Origin: a virus
IMG/VR virus record: IMGVR_UViG_3300032282_001051
Coordinates: 1 to 34,111 of that record
Strand: one strand, 5' to 3'
DNA: 34,111 bases
Under the pieces are notes generated by a model. The model saw only the letters and a list, made by a program, of their open reading frames with translations. It had not been told where the DNA came from and did no database searches. This document shows, in pieces, positions 7,803 to 14,957 of the stretch. Each line of letters starts with the position of its first letter. Positions within the stretch are counted from its first letter, which is position 1. Both the position numbers and the translations under genes were made by a program.

Positions 7803-9985
7803 TGGATGATTTGGAACAGCTAATCCGTGGTTCTGAATCTAAAGTTACCCCGCAAGCAGGGCGCGATCAAGAGCGTTTAGACATTCTTAACCAAGAGCTA
7901 AGAAAAGCCCAAGCCAAGGCCGCTACTGGCGACCAACGCGCTGCCGGTGATGTTGAGGCTTTGCTTCGTGAGATTGGCGGTAAATCTAAAGTCAAAGCCG
8001 CCCCTGCTGATGAACTTGAGTCTCTGATTCTTGGCACTGGCAAAGTTGAAGCCCCCGCGCCAAAGAAACAATCTTTGCCTGCTGAACTTAAACAGCAGAT
8101 GGAAACGCGCCCCGAAACTTTTGGCGAGTTTGTCGGCAAGAAAATAGCCGGTGCTGGTGAGGCTGGTTTAGCAGCTTTGACCGGTGCTGTAGCGGCTCCC
8201 GCAAGTGCTGTGGCTGGTCTTTATGAATCTTTGACCGGTGGCAAGTACGGCACACAAGAAGGCGTTAAACAAGGCCAGCAACGTGCCGCAGAGGTTCAGC
8301 AGGCGTTGACGTATCAACCAAGAACAGCCCAAGGCCAAGAGTATTTGCAGACCGTAGGCAAGGCTTTAGAGGCTTCTAAAGTGCCTCCTGTTGCTGTTCC
8401 TGAGTTAATGGGTATGGCTCCTGTGGCTGGTGCTGCTCAACAACAACTTGCTGATCAATTTGCTCGCGCTCGTATGCCTGTTGCGCCTGGTGTGCAATCA
8501 ATGCAGCCAGCCCCAACGCCTGTGACAAATGTAAATTTGCCGCCTGCAATGCGTCAACAAGCCCAAGCCGCTAGAACTGCACAACCTGGACAATTGCCTC
8601 CGCAAGTTATCCAGCAAATGCAACAGCAACTTGCCCAGCGTCAAGCCCCGCAAGGCAGTCTTGGTGCAGCCGCTGCTGATCCGCAAACATTCCTTAATCA
8701 AGCAATTGCACAAGCAACGCCTGAGTTGGCTGCTGAACTGAAAACGATTACGGCTAAAGATGCCAATATCCCAGCAATTACGATTCAGCTTGAAGCTGAT
8801 CAATTGCCTGTGCCGATTCGTTTGACCAAAGGCCAAGCGACACAAGACCCAGTGCTTATCTCGCGTGAGCGTAATGAGCGTGGTTTCAAAGAACAATTTG
8901 CACAACGTCTAAACGAGCAAAACAAGGCATTGCAAGAAAACGCAAGCCTGATGAAAGAGCGTGTTGCTCCTGATGTGTTTACAACCGATTACGTTGCTGA
9001 TGCTGGCAATGTTAGTGATGCTGTTAACGCAATAATGAAACGTAACGCACAAGCCACTAAAGAGGCTTATGACGCATTAAAAGCAGCAAATGGCGGTAAG
9101 TTTCCTGTTGATGGGCAATTGTTTGCTGACAATGCTTTGCAGGTCTTAAACGCTGAAGACCGACTTGGTTATTTGCCTACTGAAATTCGTAAAAAACTTG
9201 ACGATTACAGCAAAGGCAAGGAGATGAATTTCAATCTGTTTGAGAATTTACGAACAGATTTGGCTGCTGAAATCCGTAAGGCTCAACGTGCTAATGATGG
9301 AACAACCGTTAATGCGCTTGGCAAGGTGCGTGATGAGTTAGAAAAGCTGCCAATGCGTGGTGAAGCGCCACAACTAAAAGCATTGGCTGATAAAGCTAGA
9401 AACACCGCTAAATACGATTTTGATCTTGAGCGCAACAATAAACTTTACAGTGATGTAGTTAACCAAACTGGTGCTGTTGACACAAAAGATTTGATTCAAA
9501 ACTTTGTCATTCGGTCAAAAAACAAAGACTTTGCCGACAGCATGAATTTGCTCAGAGACAACGATCAAGCAATTCAAAATCTCCGCGCTGGCACTTTGGA
9601 TTACATCATTCGTGAATCTACAGACGCAAGTGGCAACTTCTTAACCGGCAAGTTTGCTAAGAGCATTGAAAATCTTGACGTCAACAAGAAGCTAGATGCT
9701 TTGTTCGGTAGTGAGGCTCAGACACTTCGCAACATTGCTAAGACAGGCCGATTGATTGAGGCGCGTCCTAAAGGCTCGTTTGTCAATGAATCCAACACGG
9801 CTACAGCGGCTGCGGCAATGGCTAAACAATACGGTGAGCGTTTGTTAGGTAGATTACCTGTTGTTGGGGCTGTGGTTGAGCCTGCTACTGAATTGATACG
9901 TCAACGCAAAGCCGCGAAAGAAACCAAAGAATCGCTCAAAGTGGGCGCGGGTACACGACTCTCAGACATTGGTAAGGAAAAATAA
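7802..9985 (+). CDS. Putative third ejection protein (727 aa, gp16-like position)
   Basis: This large, Ala/Gln-rich protein occupies the position of P22 gp16. The N-terminus has a short motif twice (DDLEQLIRG at 2-10 and DELESLILG at 70-78), then a charged linker, a hydrophobic Ala/Gly-rich region (about 110-145, IAGAGEAGLAALTGAVAAPA) that could insert in membranes, a Pro/Gln-rich linker (about 225-290) and a long helical C-terminal domain (about 310-720) with conserved-looking LPVPIRLTKGQATQDPVLIS, MKRNAQATKEAYDALKAANG, FNLFENLRTDLAAEIRKAQR and GTLDYIIRESTDASGNFL. I see no lysozyme or peptidase signature. Such proteins are packed in the head and injected before DNA. Overlaps in TAATG at both ends argue for tight co-translation with its neighbours. 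Confidence 0.68.
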   Translation: MDDLEQLIRGSESKVTPQAGRDQERLDILNQELRKAQAKAATGDQRAAGDVEALLREIGGKSKVKAAPADELESLILGTGKVEAPAPKKQSLPAELKQQMETRPETFGEFVGKKIAGAGEAGLAALTGAVAAPASAVAGLYESLTGGKYGTQEGVKQGQQRAAEVQQALTYQPRTAQGQEYLQTVGKALEASKVPPVAVPELMGMAPVAGAAQQQLADQFARARMPVAPGVQSMQPAPTPVTNVNLPPAMRQQAQAARTAQPGQLPPQVIQQMQQQLAQRQAPQGSLGAAAADPQTFLNQAIAQATPELAAELKTITAKDANIPAITIQLEADQLPVPIRLTKGQATQDPVLISRERNERGFKEQFAQRLNEQNKALQENASLMKERVAPDVFTTDYVADAGNVSDAVNAIMKRNAQATKEAYDALKAANGGKFPVDGQLFADNALQVLNAEDRLGYLPTEIRKKLDDYSKGKEMNFNLFENLRTDLAAEIRKAQRANDGTTVNALGKVRDELEKLPMRGEAPQLKALADKARNTAKYDFDLERNNKLYSDVVNQTGAVDTKDLIQNFVIRSKNKDFADSMNLLRDNDQAIQNLRAGTLDYIIRESTDASGNFLTGKFAKSIENLDVNKKLDALFGSEAQTLRNIAKTGRLIEARPKGSFVNESNTATAAAAMAKQYGERLLGRLPVVGAVVEPATELIRQRKAAKETKESLKVGAGTRLSDIGKEK

Positions 9986-10524
9986 TGGCATATCTACTTT
10001 CCCCTATCGGCAACGGTTTCCAGTTCTTCGGGACAACCGGCCTGCCTCTTAACGGTGGCTATATCTATACCTACCAGGCTGGTTCTTCTACTCCGCTGCT
10101 GACATACACCGACTCTAACGGTGCAGTTCCCAACACCAACCCTATTATTTTGGGAACGGATGGACGCCCACCACAAGAGATTTGGTTGAACTCAGGCTAT
10201 TCGTATAAGTTCATTCTTACAGACTCGTTAGGCAATCAGATTGCTACCTACGACAACCTGTACGGTATTCCTACAAGCATTTCTTCTGCCGTACTGCCCA
10301 CCGGCTCTATCATCATGTGGTCAGGTTCTATCGGGTCAATCCCTGCCGGTTATGTTCTGTGTAATGGTTCCAGTGGTACGCCTGATTTGCGTGATCGCTT
10401 TGTCGTTGGTGCTGGCAACTCTTACGCTGTTGGTAATAACGGTGGATTTACTTCGGCTGTTGCTGGGGCTGGTGGCACTAATCTGCCTCTCTACTACGCA
10501 TTGGCTTACATTCAGAAAACGTAA
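9985..10524 (+). CDS. Short tail protein with P22-tailspike-like N-terminus and collar domain
   Basis: The 179-residue product has two parts. Residues 1-90 (SPIGNGFQFFGTTGLPLNGG, YIYTYQAGSSTPLLTYTDSN, NPIILGTDGRPPQEIWL) resemble head-binding domains of podovirus tailspikes, which attach the appendage to the tail hub. Residues about 100-179 (LPTGSIIMWSGSIGSIPAGY, LCNGSSGTPDLRDRFVVGAG) are a phage tail-collar domain, ending in LPLYYALAYIQKT, the usual collar-domain C-terminal strand. No receptor-binding or depolymerase domain follows, so it is probably an adaptor or short appendage; the long fibres are encoded at the right end of the window. Start overlaps the previous TAA and has AAGGAA as Shine-Dalgarno. 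Confidence 0.75.
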   Translation: MAYLLSPIGNGFQFFGTTGLPLNGGYIYTYQAGSSTPLLTYTDSNGAVPNTNPIILGTDGRPPQEIWLNSGYSYKFILTDSLGNQIATYDNLYGIPTSISSAVLPTGSIIMWSGSIGSIPAGYVLCNGSSGTPDLRDRFVVGAGNSYAVGNNGGFTSAVAGAGGTNLPLYYALAYIQKT

Positions 10525-10526
10525 TC

Positions 10527-10700
10527 ATGGCGATCAGTGAAGTGGAATCGAGACTCAACTCTCATGAAGAAGTTTGCGCTTTGCGTTATGAAACGATTAA
10601 CGCCAGGCTCAAACGTCTTGAGGGCATCATGTTAAAAACCGCTGGCGTACTAATCACTGGTATGGCGGCTATTGTGTGGGCAACCATACACGTAAGATGA
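10527..10700 (+). CDS. XhlA-like small membrane protein (57 aa), lysis cassette
   Basis: This short gene starts with ATG at 10527 and ends with TGA at 10698-10700, overlapping the next ATG. The product reads MAISEVESRLNSHEEVCALR, YETINARLKRLEGIM and then a hydrophobic segment (about 37-53, AGVLITGMAAIVWATI) with a basic end. An N-terminal coiled coil followed by one C-terminal membrane helix and the 'SHEEVCALRYETINARLKRLE' pattern match small haemolysin XhlA / phage holin-accessory proteins. It opens the lysis cassette, so a holin, antiholin or holin-helper role is likely; one helix alone does not decide which. Confidence 0.72.
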   Translation: MAISEVESRLNSHEEVCALRYETINARLKRLEGIMLKTAGVLITGMAAIVWATIHVR

Positions 10701-11365
10701 CTACCAAAAAGACTCCCGCTAAACGTGTGCCTGTCAAAAGGGCTGTACCCGCCAAAGCGATAAAGACTCAAACCTCTATGGTGGGTCAAGCCATTGACTT
10801 GATTAAGTGGGTGGATAGTCCGTTTAAGCTGGTGGCAGTCATTGTGCTGACCATTGTCTTAGGCATAGCTGCGCTGGTGTGGGATTCTCGCGTAGTCATT
10901 CTGAACGCCATTACCAACTCTAGCCATAAGTCTGCACTGCGAGAAGTCTCGGTGCTGGAAAAGGTTTCTGTGGGGTTAATGAAGGATATAGACGCTACTA
11001 CTGTAATAGTTCACAAAGCCAATCTAGTAGTGAATGGCAGGACTACCCTAGTGGCGTATGGACCTAAGGGTCGTGAACACAGCATGGATGGCTACAACTC
11101 CACTCTGTTCAACAAAGACCCAGTGCGTAACGCTGCCATGATCGCCATGCTCAACGGTGAAGTTTATTGCGGTAAGCATGAAATTAGCGGCAAAACATCC
11201 GAGTGGGAACAAAAACAAGGCGTGACGTTCTCTTGCTGGGCATCTGTACCGCCTGAGATTGGCGAGTTTGACGGTTATATCTCTATCGGATTTGATAAAG
11301 AGCCATCTGACCTGACAGTGGTCAAGACCCGAGCAAATCTAGCAGCGACAGAAATGGCGAAATGA
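10697..11365 (+). CDS. Single-TM protein, candidate T4 T-like holin (222 aa)
   Basis: The frame is open from 10676, but the ATG at 10697 overlaps the preceding TGA and is chosen. The product has a very basic N-terminus (TTKKTPAKRVPVKRAVPAKA), one strong transmembrane helix (about 44-62, KLVAVIVLTIVLGIAALVW) and a soluble C-terminal domain of about 155 residues, predicted periplasmic. This layout, the total length and the end (FSCWASVPPEIGEFDGYISI, a Cys-containing strand followed by a final helix RANLAATEMAK) resemble the T4 holin T family, in which a periplasmic domain with two cysteines binds the antiholin RI. Two cysteines are present here too (VYCGKHE and FSCWA). The resemblance is topological and by eye; an unrelated membrane protein is possible. 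Confidence 0.5.
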   Translation: MTTKKTPAKRVPVKRAVPAKAIKTQTSMVGQAIDLIKWVDSPFKLVAVIVLTIVLGIAALVWDSRVVILNAITNSSHKSALREVSVLEKVSVGLMKDIDATTVIVHKANLVVNGRTTLVAYGPKGREHSMDGYNSTLFNKDPVRNAAMIAMLNGEVYCGKHEISGKTSEWEQKQGVTFSCWASVPPEIGEFDGYISIGFDKEPSDLTVVKTRANLAATEMAK

Positions 11366-11622
11366 GATGGACGCTGTTACTACTGCTTCTAGTGGGTTGG
11401 GTATCAGCGAAACCAAGGGGCTGCGACATAGCGGCCTTCGAATACAAAGCGAGAACAATCCACAACCCAAGCGAACGTCACAGCTTTGCTATTTGGTGGA
11501 TTACACAATCCCAATGCACCGAGGAACAATTAACCTGGCTGTGGAACAACAGCCCCGATTTGATGGGGACAGCCGACACCCCCCAATGGCGGTATCTGTT
11601 ATCTAAAGCAATGGAGAAGTAA
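11362..11622 (+). CDS. Small secreted protein, possible antiholin (86 aa)
   Basis: The ATG at 11362 overlaps the previous TGA (ATGA) and the TAA overlaps the next ATG (TAATG). The first 16 residues (MRWTLLLLLLVGWVSA) form a clear signal peptide with an A-x-A-like VSA cleavage site; the mature protein of about 70 residues has two cysteines (C21, C52) and several tryptophans (IWWITQS, LTWLWNNSPDLMG, WRYLLSKAMEK). It lies immediately after the T-like holin candidate. In T4 the antiholin RI is also a small periplasmic protein with a signal sequence and a disulfide that binds the holin periplasmic domain. No sequence match to RI is claimed; it could equally be an unrelated periplasmic lysis or exclusion protein. 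Confidence 0.6.
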   Translation: MRWTLLLLLLVGWVSAKPRGCDIAAFEYKARTIHNPSERHSFAIWWITQSQCTEEQLTWLWNNSPDLMGTADTPQWRYLLSKAMEK

Positions 11623-12137
11623 TGCTTACCCTTCTATCAACCTTAATTTCTTTCCTAATGGGCGGGTTGCCAAAGTTACTCGACTTCTTACAAGATCGTC
11701 AGGACAAAAAGCACGAACTAGCATTGGCACAGATGCAAATCCAGCGCGAAATGGAACTGCGTAAGTTGGGCTTTGAGGCACAAGAGAGGGTCGAGAATAT
11801 CCATACCCAGCAATTAGAAATCGAAACAAAGTCGGCTGAGAAGCAATCATTGATTAGCGCCCAACAAGCAGAGATGCAGGCCATCTACGCCCATGACACA
11901 AGCCTGAATGAAGGCACATCACAGTGGGTTAAGAACATGAGGGCAAGTGTACGTCCTGTCATTACTTATGGCTTCTTTTTCCTGTTGGTGGCTATTGACG
12001 CAGCTTTGGCTTATCACGGCATGAAGACAGGCGCTTCGTTTGAAGACATGGCTAATCAATTGTGGGACAACGACACCCAAGCCCTGTTTGCTTCGATTAT
12101 TGCGTTTCACTTTGGGGGCAGAGCCTTTGGCAAATGA
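11622..12137 (+). CDS. 3TM-type holin (GTA_holin_3TM-like)
   Basis: The 171-residue product has an N-terminal hydrophobic helix (LLSTLISFLMGGLPKLLDFL, about 4-23), a long Gln/Glu-rich coiled coil (about 25-90: HELALAQMQIQREMELRKLG, FEAQERVENIHTQQLEIE), then two further hydrophobic segments (VRPVITYGFFFLLVAIDAAL, about 110-130, and ALFASIIAFHFGGRAFG, about 154-170). The 'MRASVRPVITY' entry to the second helix and the 'FHFGGRAFGK' end are hallmarks of the holin family first described for gene-transfer-agent release. It would permeabilise the inner membrane for the endolysin. It is the best-supported holin of this cassette. The stop overlaps the next ATG. Confidence 0.82.
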   Translation: MLTLLSTLISFLMGGLPKLLDFLQDRQDKKHELALAQMQIQREMELRKLGFEAQERVENIHTQQLEIETKSAEKQSLISAQQAEMQAIYAHDTSLNEGTSQWVKNMRASVRPVITYGFFFLLVAIDAALAYHGMKTGASFEDMANQLWDNDTQALFASIIAFHFGGRAFGK

Positions 12138-12406
12138 AAGTCACGCATCTGCCGCCTTTGAATTACGGTTTCATTGAAACCCAAAAGGCTAGTGAGCAGG
12201 CGCGGATTCGTCACCATGAAAACCTGAAGAACTTACAAAAGATGAACCGCCAAACCATTCAAAATGCCGACAATATGCGGGAAACCCAGCGGTTAGAGAT
12301 GGCTAAGTGGGACAGGGTTCGCCAGGCTAAAGAAGCTTACTTAGGCCATGAGGCTCAGAAGACAGGCCACAACGAAACCATGCAACACGTTGACATCAAA
12401 GTATGA
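12134..12406 (+). CDS. Coiled-coil protein between holin and endolysin (90 aa)
   Basis: The ATG at 12134 overlaps the holin TGA and is preferred to the upstream extension to 12062, which lies inside the holin gene. The product is highly charged and almost entirely helical: PPLNYGFIETQKASEQARIR, HHENLKNLQKMNRQTIQNAD, MRETQRLEMAKWDRVRQAKE, with no transmembrane or signal segment. It sits exactly between holin and endolysin, with overlaps (ATGA) on both sides. Position would suit a spanin or lysis regulator, but it has no membrane anchor or lipobox, so I do not call it Rz. Function unknown. Confidence 0.65.
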   Translation: MKVTHLPPLNYGFIETQKASEQARIRHHENLKNLQKMNRQTIQNADNMRETQRLEMAKWDRVRQAKEAYLGHEAQKTGHNETMQHVDIKV

Positions 12407-12879
12407 ACGTCAGTGCTAAAGCCATCAAGATGATTACGCACCATGAAGGTTCGCGGAATAAAGCGTATCGGTGTCCGGCAAAGTTGTGGACATGGGGCGT
12501 GGGCCATGTGATCTATCCCGAACAGGGAAAGCTGCCTTTGGATAAACGAATGGACTTTCCTCTGCGAGATGAAGACAACCGAACATTAACCCAAGAAGAA
12601 ATAGATGGAATACTACGTGCAGACCTTGCTCGTTTTGAACGAGGTGTTAGCCAATACATCACTGTCCCACTTACACAAGGTATGTTTGATGGCCTTGTGT
12701 CTTTTAGTTTTAACGTGGGGCTGGGGACGCTCCAAAGGTCAACGCTTCGTGCAAAACTCAACCGAGGCGACAAAGAGGGCGCTGCGGAAGAACTCTTGAA
12801 GTATTGCATGGCAGGGGGCAAAATCCTCAAAGGCCTGCAAAACCGCAGAATTGACGAACGTGCTTTATTTTTATCGTAA
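12403..12879 (+). CDS. Endolysin, GH24 lysozyme (T4/P1-type)
   Basis: The 158-residue product is a complete GH24 lysozyme, which cleaves the glycan strand of peptidoglycan. Catalytic pattern: E15 in MITHHEGSRNKAY, C24 in RCPAKLWTWGVGH and T30, giving E-8-C-5-T; in T4 lysozyme the spacing is the same with Asp in place of the Cys, and Cys is a known variant in phage endolysins. Other family features are GMFDGLVSFSFNVGLGTLQR (helix with 'SFSFNVG'), STLRAKLNRGD and the end LKGLQNRRIDERALFL, matching 'GL.NRR..E..LF'. No signal peptide or SAR anchor is visible, so it should need a holin. The start overlaps the upstream TGA. Confidence 0.93.
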   Translation: MNVSAKAIKMITHHEGSRNKAYRCPAKLWTWGVGHVIYPEQGKLPLDKRMDFPLRDEDNRTLTQEEIDGILRADLARFERGVSQYITVPLTQGMFDGLVSFSFNVGLGTLQRSTLRAKLNRGDKEGAAEELLKYCMAGGKILKGLQNRRIDERALFLS

Positions 12880-12887
12880 GGACTACT

Positions 12888-13109
12888 ATGGCTACCAACT
12901 TCAAAATCACGGCTGAGAAAGCTAAATGCTCTGAGCCTAAAGAATACATCTTTGAACGCGAATACAAAAAAGAGGCTCGTAAGATTGCTGAACTTGAGAA
13001 AGAACTCAAGCGGCATGAAAAGACCGACATGGCTCACGCACACCCCATGCATCGTTCGCATGAGGCCAGCCAAAAAGACGCGCCTCTCCCTAATATGAGA
13101 CGTTATTAA
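12888..13109 (+). CDS. Small charged protein at end of lysis operon (73 aa)
   Basis: ATG at 12888 has a good Shine-Dalgarno (AAGGA, 6-7 bases upstream). The product is Lys/Glu-rich with a predicted helix (YIFEREYKKEARKIAELEKE) and a His/Pro-rich tail (MAHAHPMHRSHEASQKD). I recognise no family. It is the last rightward gene here: its TAA (13107-13109) overlaps the TAA of the convergent leftward operon (13106-13108 on the other strand), and no intrinsic terminator is visible between the two operons. Confidence 0.65.
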   Translation: MATNFKITAEKAKCSEPKEYIFEREYKKEARKIAELEKELKRHEKTDMAHAHPMHRSHEASQKDAPLPNMRRY

Positions 13110-13426
13110 GGAAGCGGGACGCCTTTAGGCCACTGGTCTTTCAAGGCGTTTACCGTCCTAATATGGGCTTGCGTCCATATTTCTTTGCGCTCGTCTTTAG
13201 ATAGTTCACCGCCTTGGTCTATCTCGTAATGACACCGCAAACAGAGCGCAGCGGTGTAAATGTCCGAGGCTTTGATTCCTCGGCCTTTGCCATGCTCTGA
13301 CCAGTTGGAGTGAGCCGCCTGGACAGTATGCTCATTGCCGCAATGTTGGCAGGGCAAAGATGCTACTAGCTTTAGCAAACGTGGACTCCTGACGTACTGG
13401 TACTTTGGGTAGGCTAATTCGCTCAT
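13106..13426 (-). CDS. YbcO-like (DUF1364) HNH-type nuclease
   Basis: The 106-residue product carries the pattern SPRLLKLVASLPCQHCGNEH, AAHSNW, GKGRGIKASDIYTAALC and RCHYEIDQGGEL. The paired cysteines (C-x2-C and C-x2-CH), the AH...GKG..KASD core and the final CH..ID match the DUF1364/YbcO family, structure-specific HNH-like nucleases found among the late recombination genes of lambdoid phages next to RusA-type resolvases. That context exists here. It is the last gene of the leftward operon. The only usable ATG (13426) lies 95 bases inside the upstream zinc-ribbon gene in another frame, a long overlap for this genome. Confidence 0.78.
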   Translation of the reverse strand: MSELAYPKYQYVRSPRLLKLVASLPCQHCGNEHTVQAAHSNWSEHGKGRGIKASDIYTAALCLRCHYEIDQGGELSKDERKEIWTQAHIRTVNALKDQWPKGVPLP

Positions 13427-13535
13427 AGGTTGTGAATCTGTGTTTGTTGATGCATTGGTATCTACGGTAAGTGTTTGATTTGTTTTTTCTTGTTTCTAAA
13501 ACTTCTGTCTTGTCTCCACACTCGGGGCATTTCAT
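13332..13535 (-). CDS. NrdR-like zinc ribbon protein (67 aa)
   Basis: The ATG at 13535 overlaps the TGA of the methyltransferase gene. The N-terminal half is a zinc ribbon of NrdR type: MKCPECGDKTEVLETRKNKS, RRYQCINKHRFTTYE, with the C-x2-C pair at residues 3-6 and a third Cys in the second half; where NrdR has a C-x2-C there, this protein has C-x3-H, still able to bind metal. NrdR itself continues into an ATP-cone; here only about 30 residues follow, and they are encoded in the overlap with the YbcO-like gene. A stand-alone DNA-binding zinc ribbon is likely, perhaps a regulator. The C-terminal part past residue 40 may be a by-product of the overlap. Confidence 0.65.
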   Translation of the reverse strand: MKCPECGDKTEVLETRKNKSNTYRRYQCINKHRFTTYERISLPKVPVRQESTFAKASSIFALPTLRQ

Positions 13536-14206
13536 ATCAGTGTTTCTTGGATTGGTTTAGTAGGTTCAGGTTCAAACAATTGTGGCTGCGCTACAGCCTG
13601 CTCTATGCGCTTACAAGCAATTTCAAAATACTTAGGTTCGCGCTCTATGCCGATGAACTTGCGGCCCATCTGAATGGCGGCAACACCTGTTGTTCCACTG
13701 CCCATAAATGGGTCAAGGATTGTTTCAGGGTTTTTGGCTTTTTCAATGCACCATTTCATAACTTCAACTGGTTTTTGTGTTGGATGATGCCTTGGTTCAA
13801 CAGAAAGAAAACCACCATTCGCACAATGTTTGAACATTTCAGCCCTGCCGACTAAAGAAGTCCAGCAAAACTCCCATTCAGACAAATTTTTTTGATTTGG
13901 TCTTACTTTGTCCCAACATAACGGCTTATCACATGGCGGCAAATCCAAAAAATTACCACCCCAAATAAATTGAATAGTCCCTTTAGACCTAATAAGATCA
14001 AGCAATTCTCTAGATGGTTTTTTATCCCACAAATCTGCTTCACTTAAAATAAGTGAATCAAAAGAACCACCTTTGCCACCTTTTACAAGTCTTTCTCCAA
14101 TTCCGTAAGGCGGGTCGGTAATTACCGCATCCACTTTTGGTAGTGTAGGCAGTATGTCCATGCAGTCGCCAAGATATAAAGTAGCGTTACCAATTTCTAC
14201 TTTCAT
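13532..14206 (-). CDS. DNA methyltransferase (N6-adenine/N4-cytosine, beta-type order)
   Basis: The frame is open to 14254, but the ATG at 14206 overlaps the upstream TGA (ATGA), has a Shine-Dalgarno (AAGGCGA) and gives the family start MKVEIGNATLYLGDCMDILP; 224 residues. Motif IV DPPYGIGE comes first (about residues 31-38), the target region follows (FIWGGNFLDLPPCDKPLCWD, EFCWTSLVGRAEMF, HPTQKPVEVMKWCIEKA), and the AdoMet motif I LDPFMGSGTTGVAAIQMG lies near the C-terminus. This order is that of the beta class, and DPPY favours N6-adenine. No restriction enzyme is adjacent, so it is an orphan methyltransferase, probably protecting phage DNA or acting in regulation. The recognition site cannot be read from sequence. 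Confidence 0.88.
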   Translation of the reverse strand: MKVEIGNATLYLGDCMDILPTLPKVDAVITDPPYGIGERLVKGGKGGSFDSLILSEADLWDKKPSRELLDLIRSKGTIQFIWGGNFLDLPPCDKPLCWDKVRPNQKNLSEWEFCWTSLVGRAEMFKHCANGGFLSVEPRHHPTQKPVEVMKWCIEKAKNPETILDPFMGSGTTGVAAIQMGRKFIGIEREPKYFEIACKRIEQAVAQPQLFEPEPTKPIQETLI

Positions 14207-14535
14207 TCTGTCGCCTTTATTTCCATTCTTGCGTTTGCTGATTCTGTGCGCCAAATATCGACCTTAAGTCTTGCTGCTTCTAACTGCCATTTAAGCGTTT
14301 CTTCTATTTCAATTGCAACAGCCAAACCATTGACTAATTCCATGTATTCAGGATTTGCATAAGCCTCACGTTCTTGAGCGTTTGCGGCCTCATATCCCAT
14401 TTCTAAAGCAGTTTTCATTAATAACGCTTTTTTGCTTTTTAGAAATAATTCAATTTGACTTCGTTTAGCTTTTGCAGCAGCAAATTCAGGCGCTTGTTTA
14501 TAAATAAACTCAATTGCTTCATACGGTGGGTTCAT
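14203..14535 (-). CDS. Conserved helical phage protein (110 aa)
   Basis: The product starts MNPPYEAIEFIYKQAPEFAA and is helical throughout: AAKAKRSQIELFLKSKKALL, EMGYEAANAQEREAYANPEY, AVAIEIEETLKWQLEAARLK, VDIWRTESANARMEIK. The A-K-A-x-R-x-x-x-E-x-F-x-K-S-K-K-A-L-L and A-Q-E-R-E-A-Y-x-x-P-E-Y segments recur in small phage proteins next to recombination genes, so I regard it as a conserved family of unknown function. It sits between RusA and the methyltransferase with ATGA overlaps on both sides. No catalytic motif is seen; a coiled-coil accessory of recombination or replication is a guess. Confidence 0.72.
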   Translation of the reverse strand: MNPPYEAIEFIYKQAPEFAAAKAKRSQIELFLKSKKALLMKTALEMGYEAANAQEREAYANPEYMELVNGLAVAIEIEETLKWQLEAARLKVDIWRTESANARMEIKATE

Positions 14536-14957
14536 ATAACTTCCTCACGTATTAAAACGTCAACACCTGGGCCTGATGAATAAACCTTTGTGATGTGCAA
14601 AGAGATAACCTGAATATCATCTTTGTAAACAATGCCATTCATAGCGTCTAAAAACGCTTTAGCTATGTTGTCCACATCCGGTTTTTTAGTGGGTCTGACC
14701 TCACCTGAGATACAAGCCTCTCTGCGCTTTTTTGAGTACGATGCGGGAATCGGGATACGCGCATACAAATAAACGCTTACAGGGCTTTCTAGGGGCTCTG
14801 ATGACCCCATTGCGGTGGCTGCACAGGCTCTGATGTGTGTTTCGTAGTCAACAGTCTTAGAATCCGTGTAAGTTGTGACAAAGTTGCCGCGCCTGGCAAA
14901 CCTGGCTCGTCCTTTACCCCTTGGTGCGCCTTCAACGTGAAATATCGCTTGAAACAT
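14532..14957 (-). CDS. rusA: RusA-type Holliday junction resolvase
   Basis: The 141-residue product matches the RusA family in length and order: an N-terminal strand (MFQAIFHVEGAPRGKGRARF), a basic middle (SYSKKRREACISGEVRPTKK) and the signature KPDVDNIAKAFLDAMNG followed by VYKDDIQV, which supplies the acidic metal-binding residues (the Asp of KPDVDN and the DD pair). RusA dimers cut Holliday junctions symmetrically; in phages they resolve recombination and replication intermediates before packaging. It lies in the leftward operon with a YbcO-like nuclease and complements the ERF/exonuclease pair of the rightward operon. Its ATG overlaps the end of the upstream small gene by 26 bases and has AGGA upstream. 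Confidence 0.93.
   Translation of the reverse strand: MFQAIFHVEGAPRGKGRARFARRGNFVTTYTDSKTVDYETHIRACAATAMGSSEPLESPVSVYLYARIPIPASYSKKRREACISGEVRPTKKPDVDNIAKAFLDAMNGIVYKDDIQVISLHITKVYSSGPGVDVLIREEVI

Noticed and set aside
12513-13073. 186-codon minus-strand frame over the endolysin gene
   Set aside because: Antisense of a clear GH24 lysozyme and the small gene after it; Ser/Arg-rich composition typical of shadow frames.
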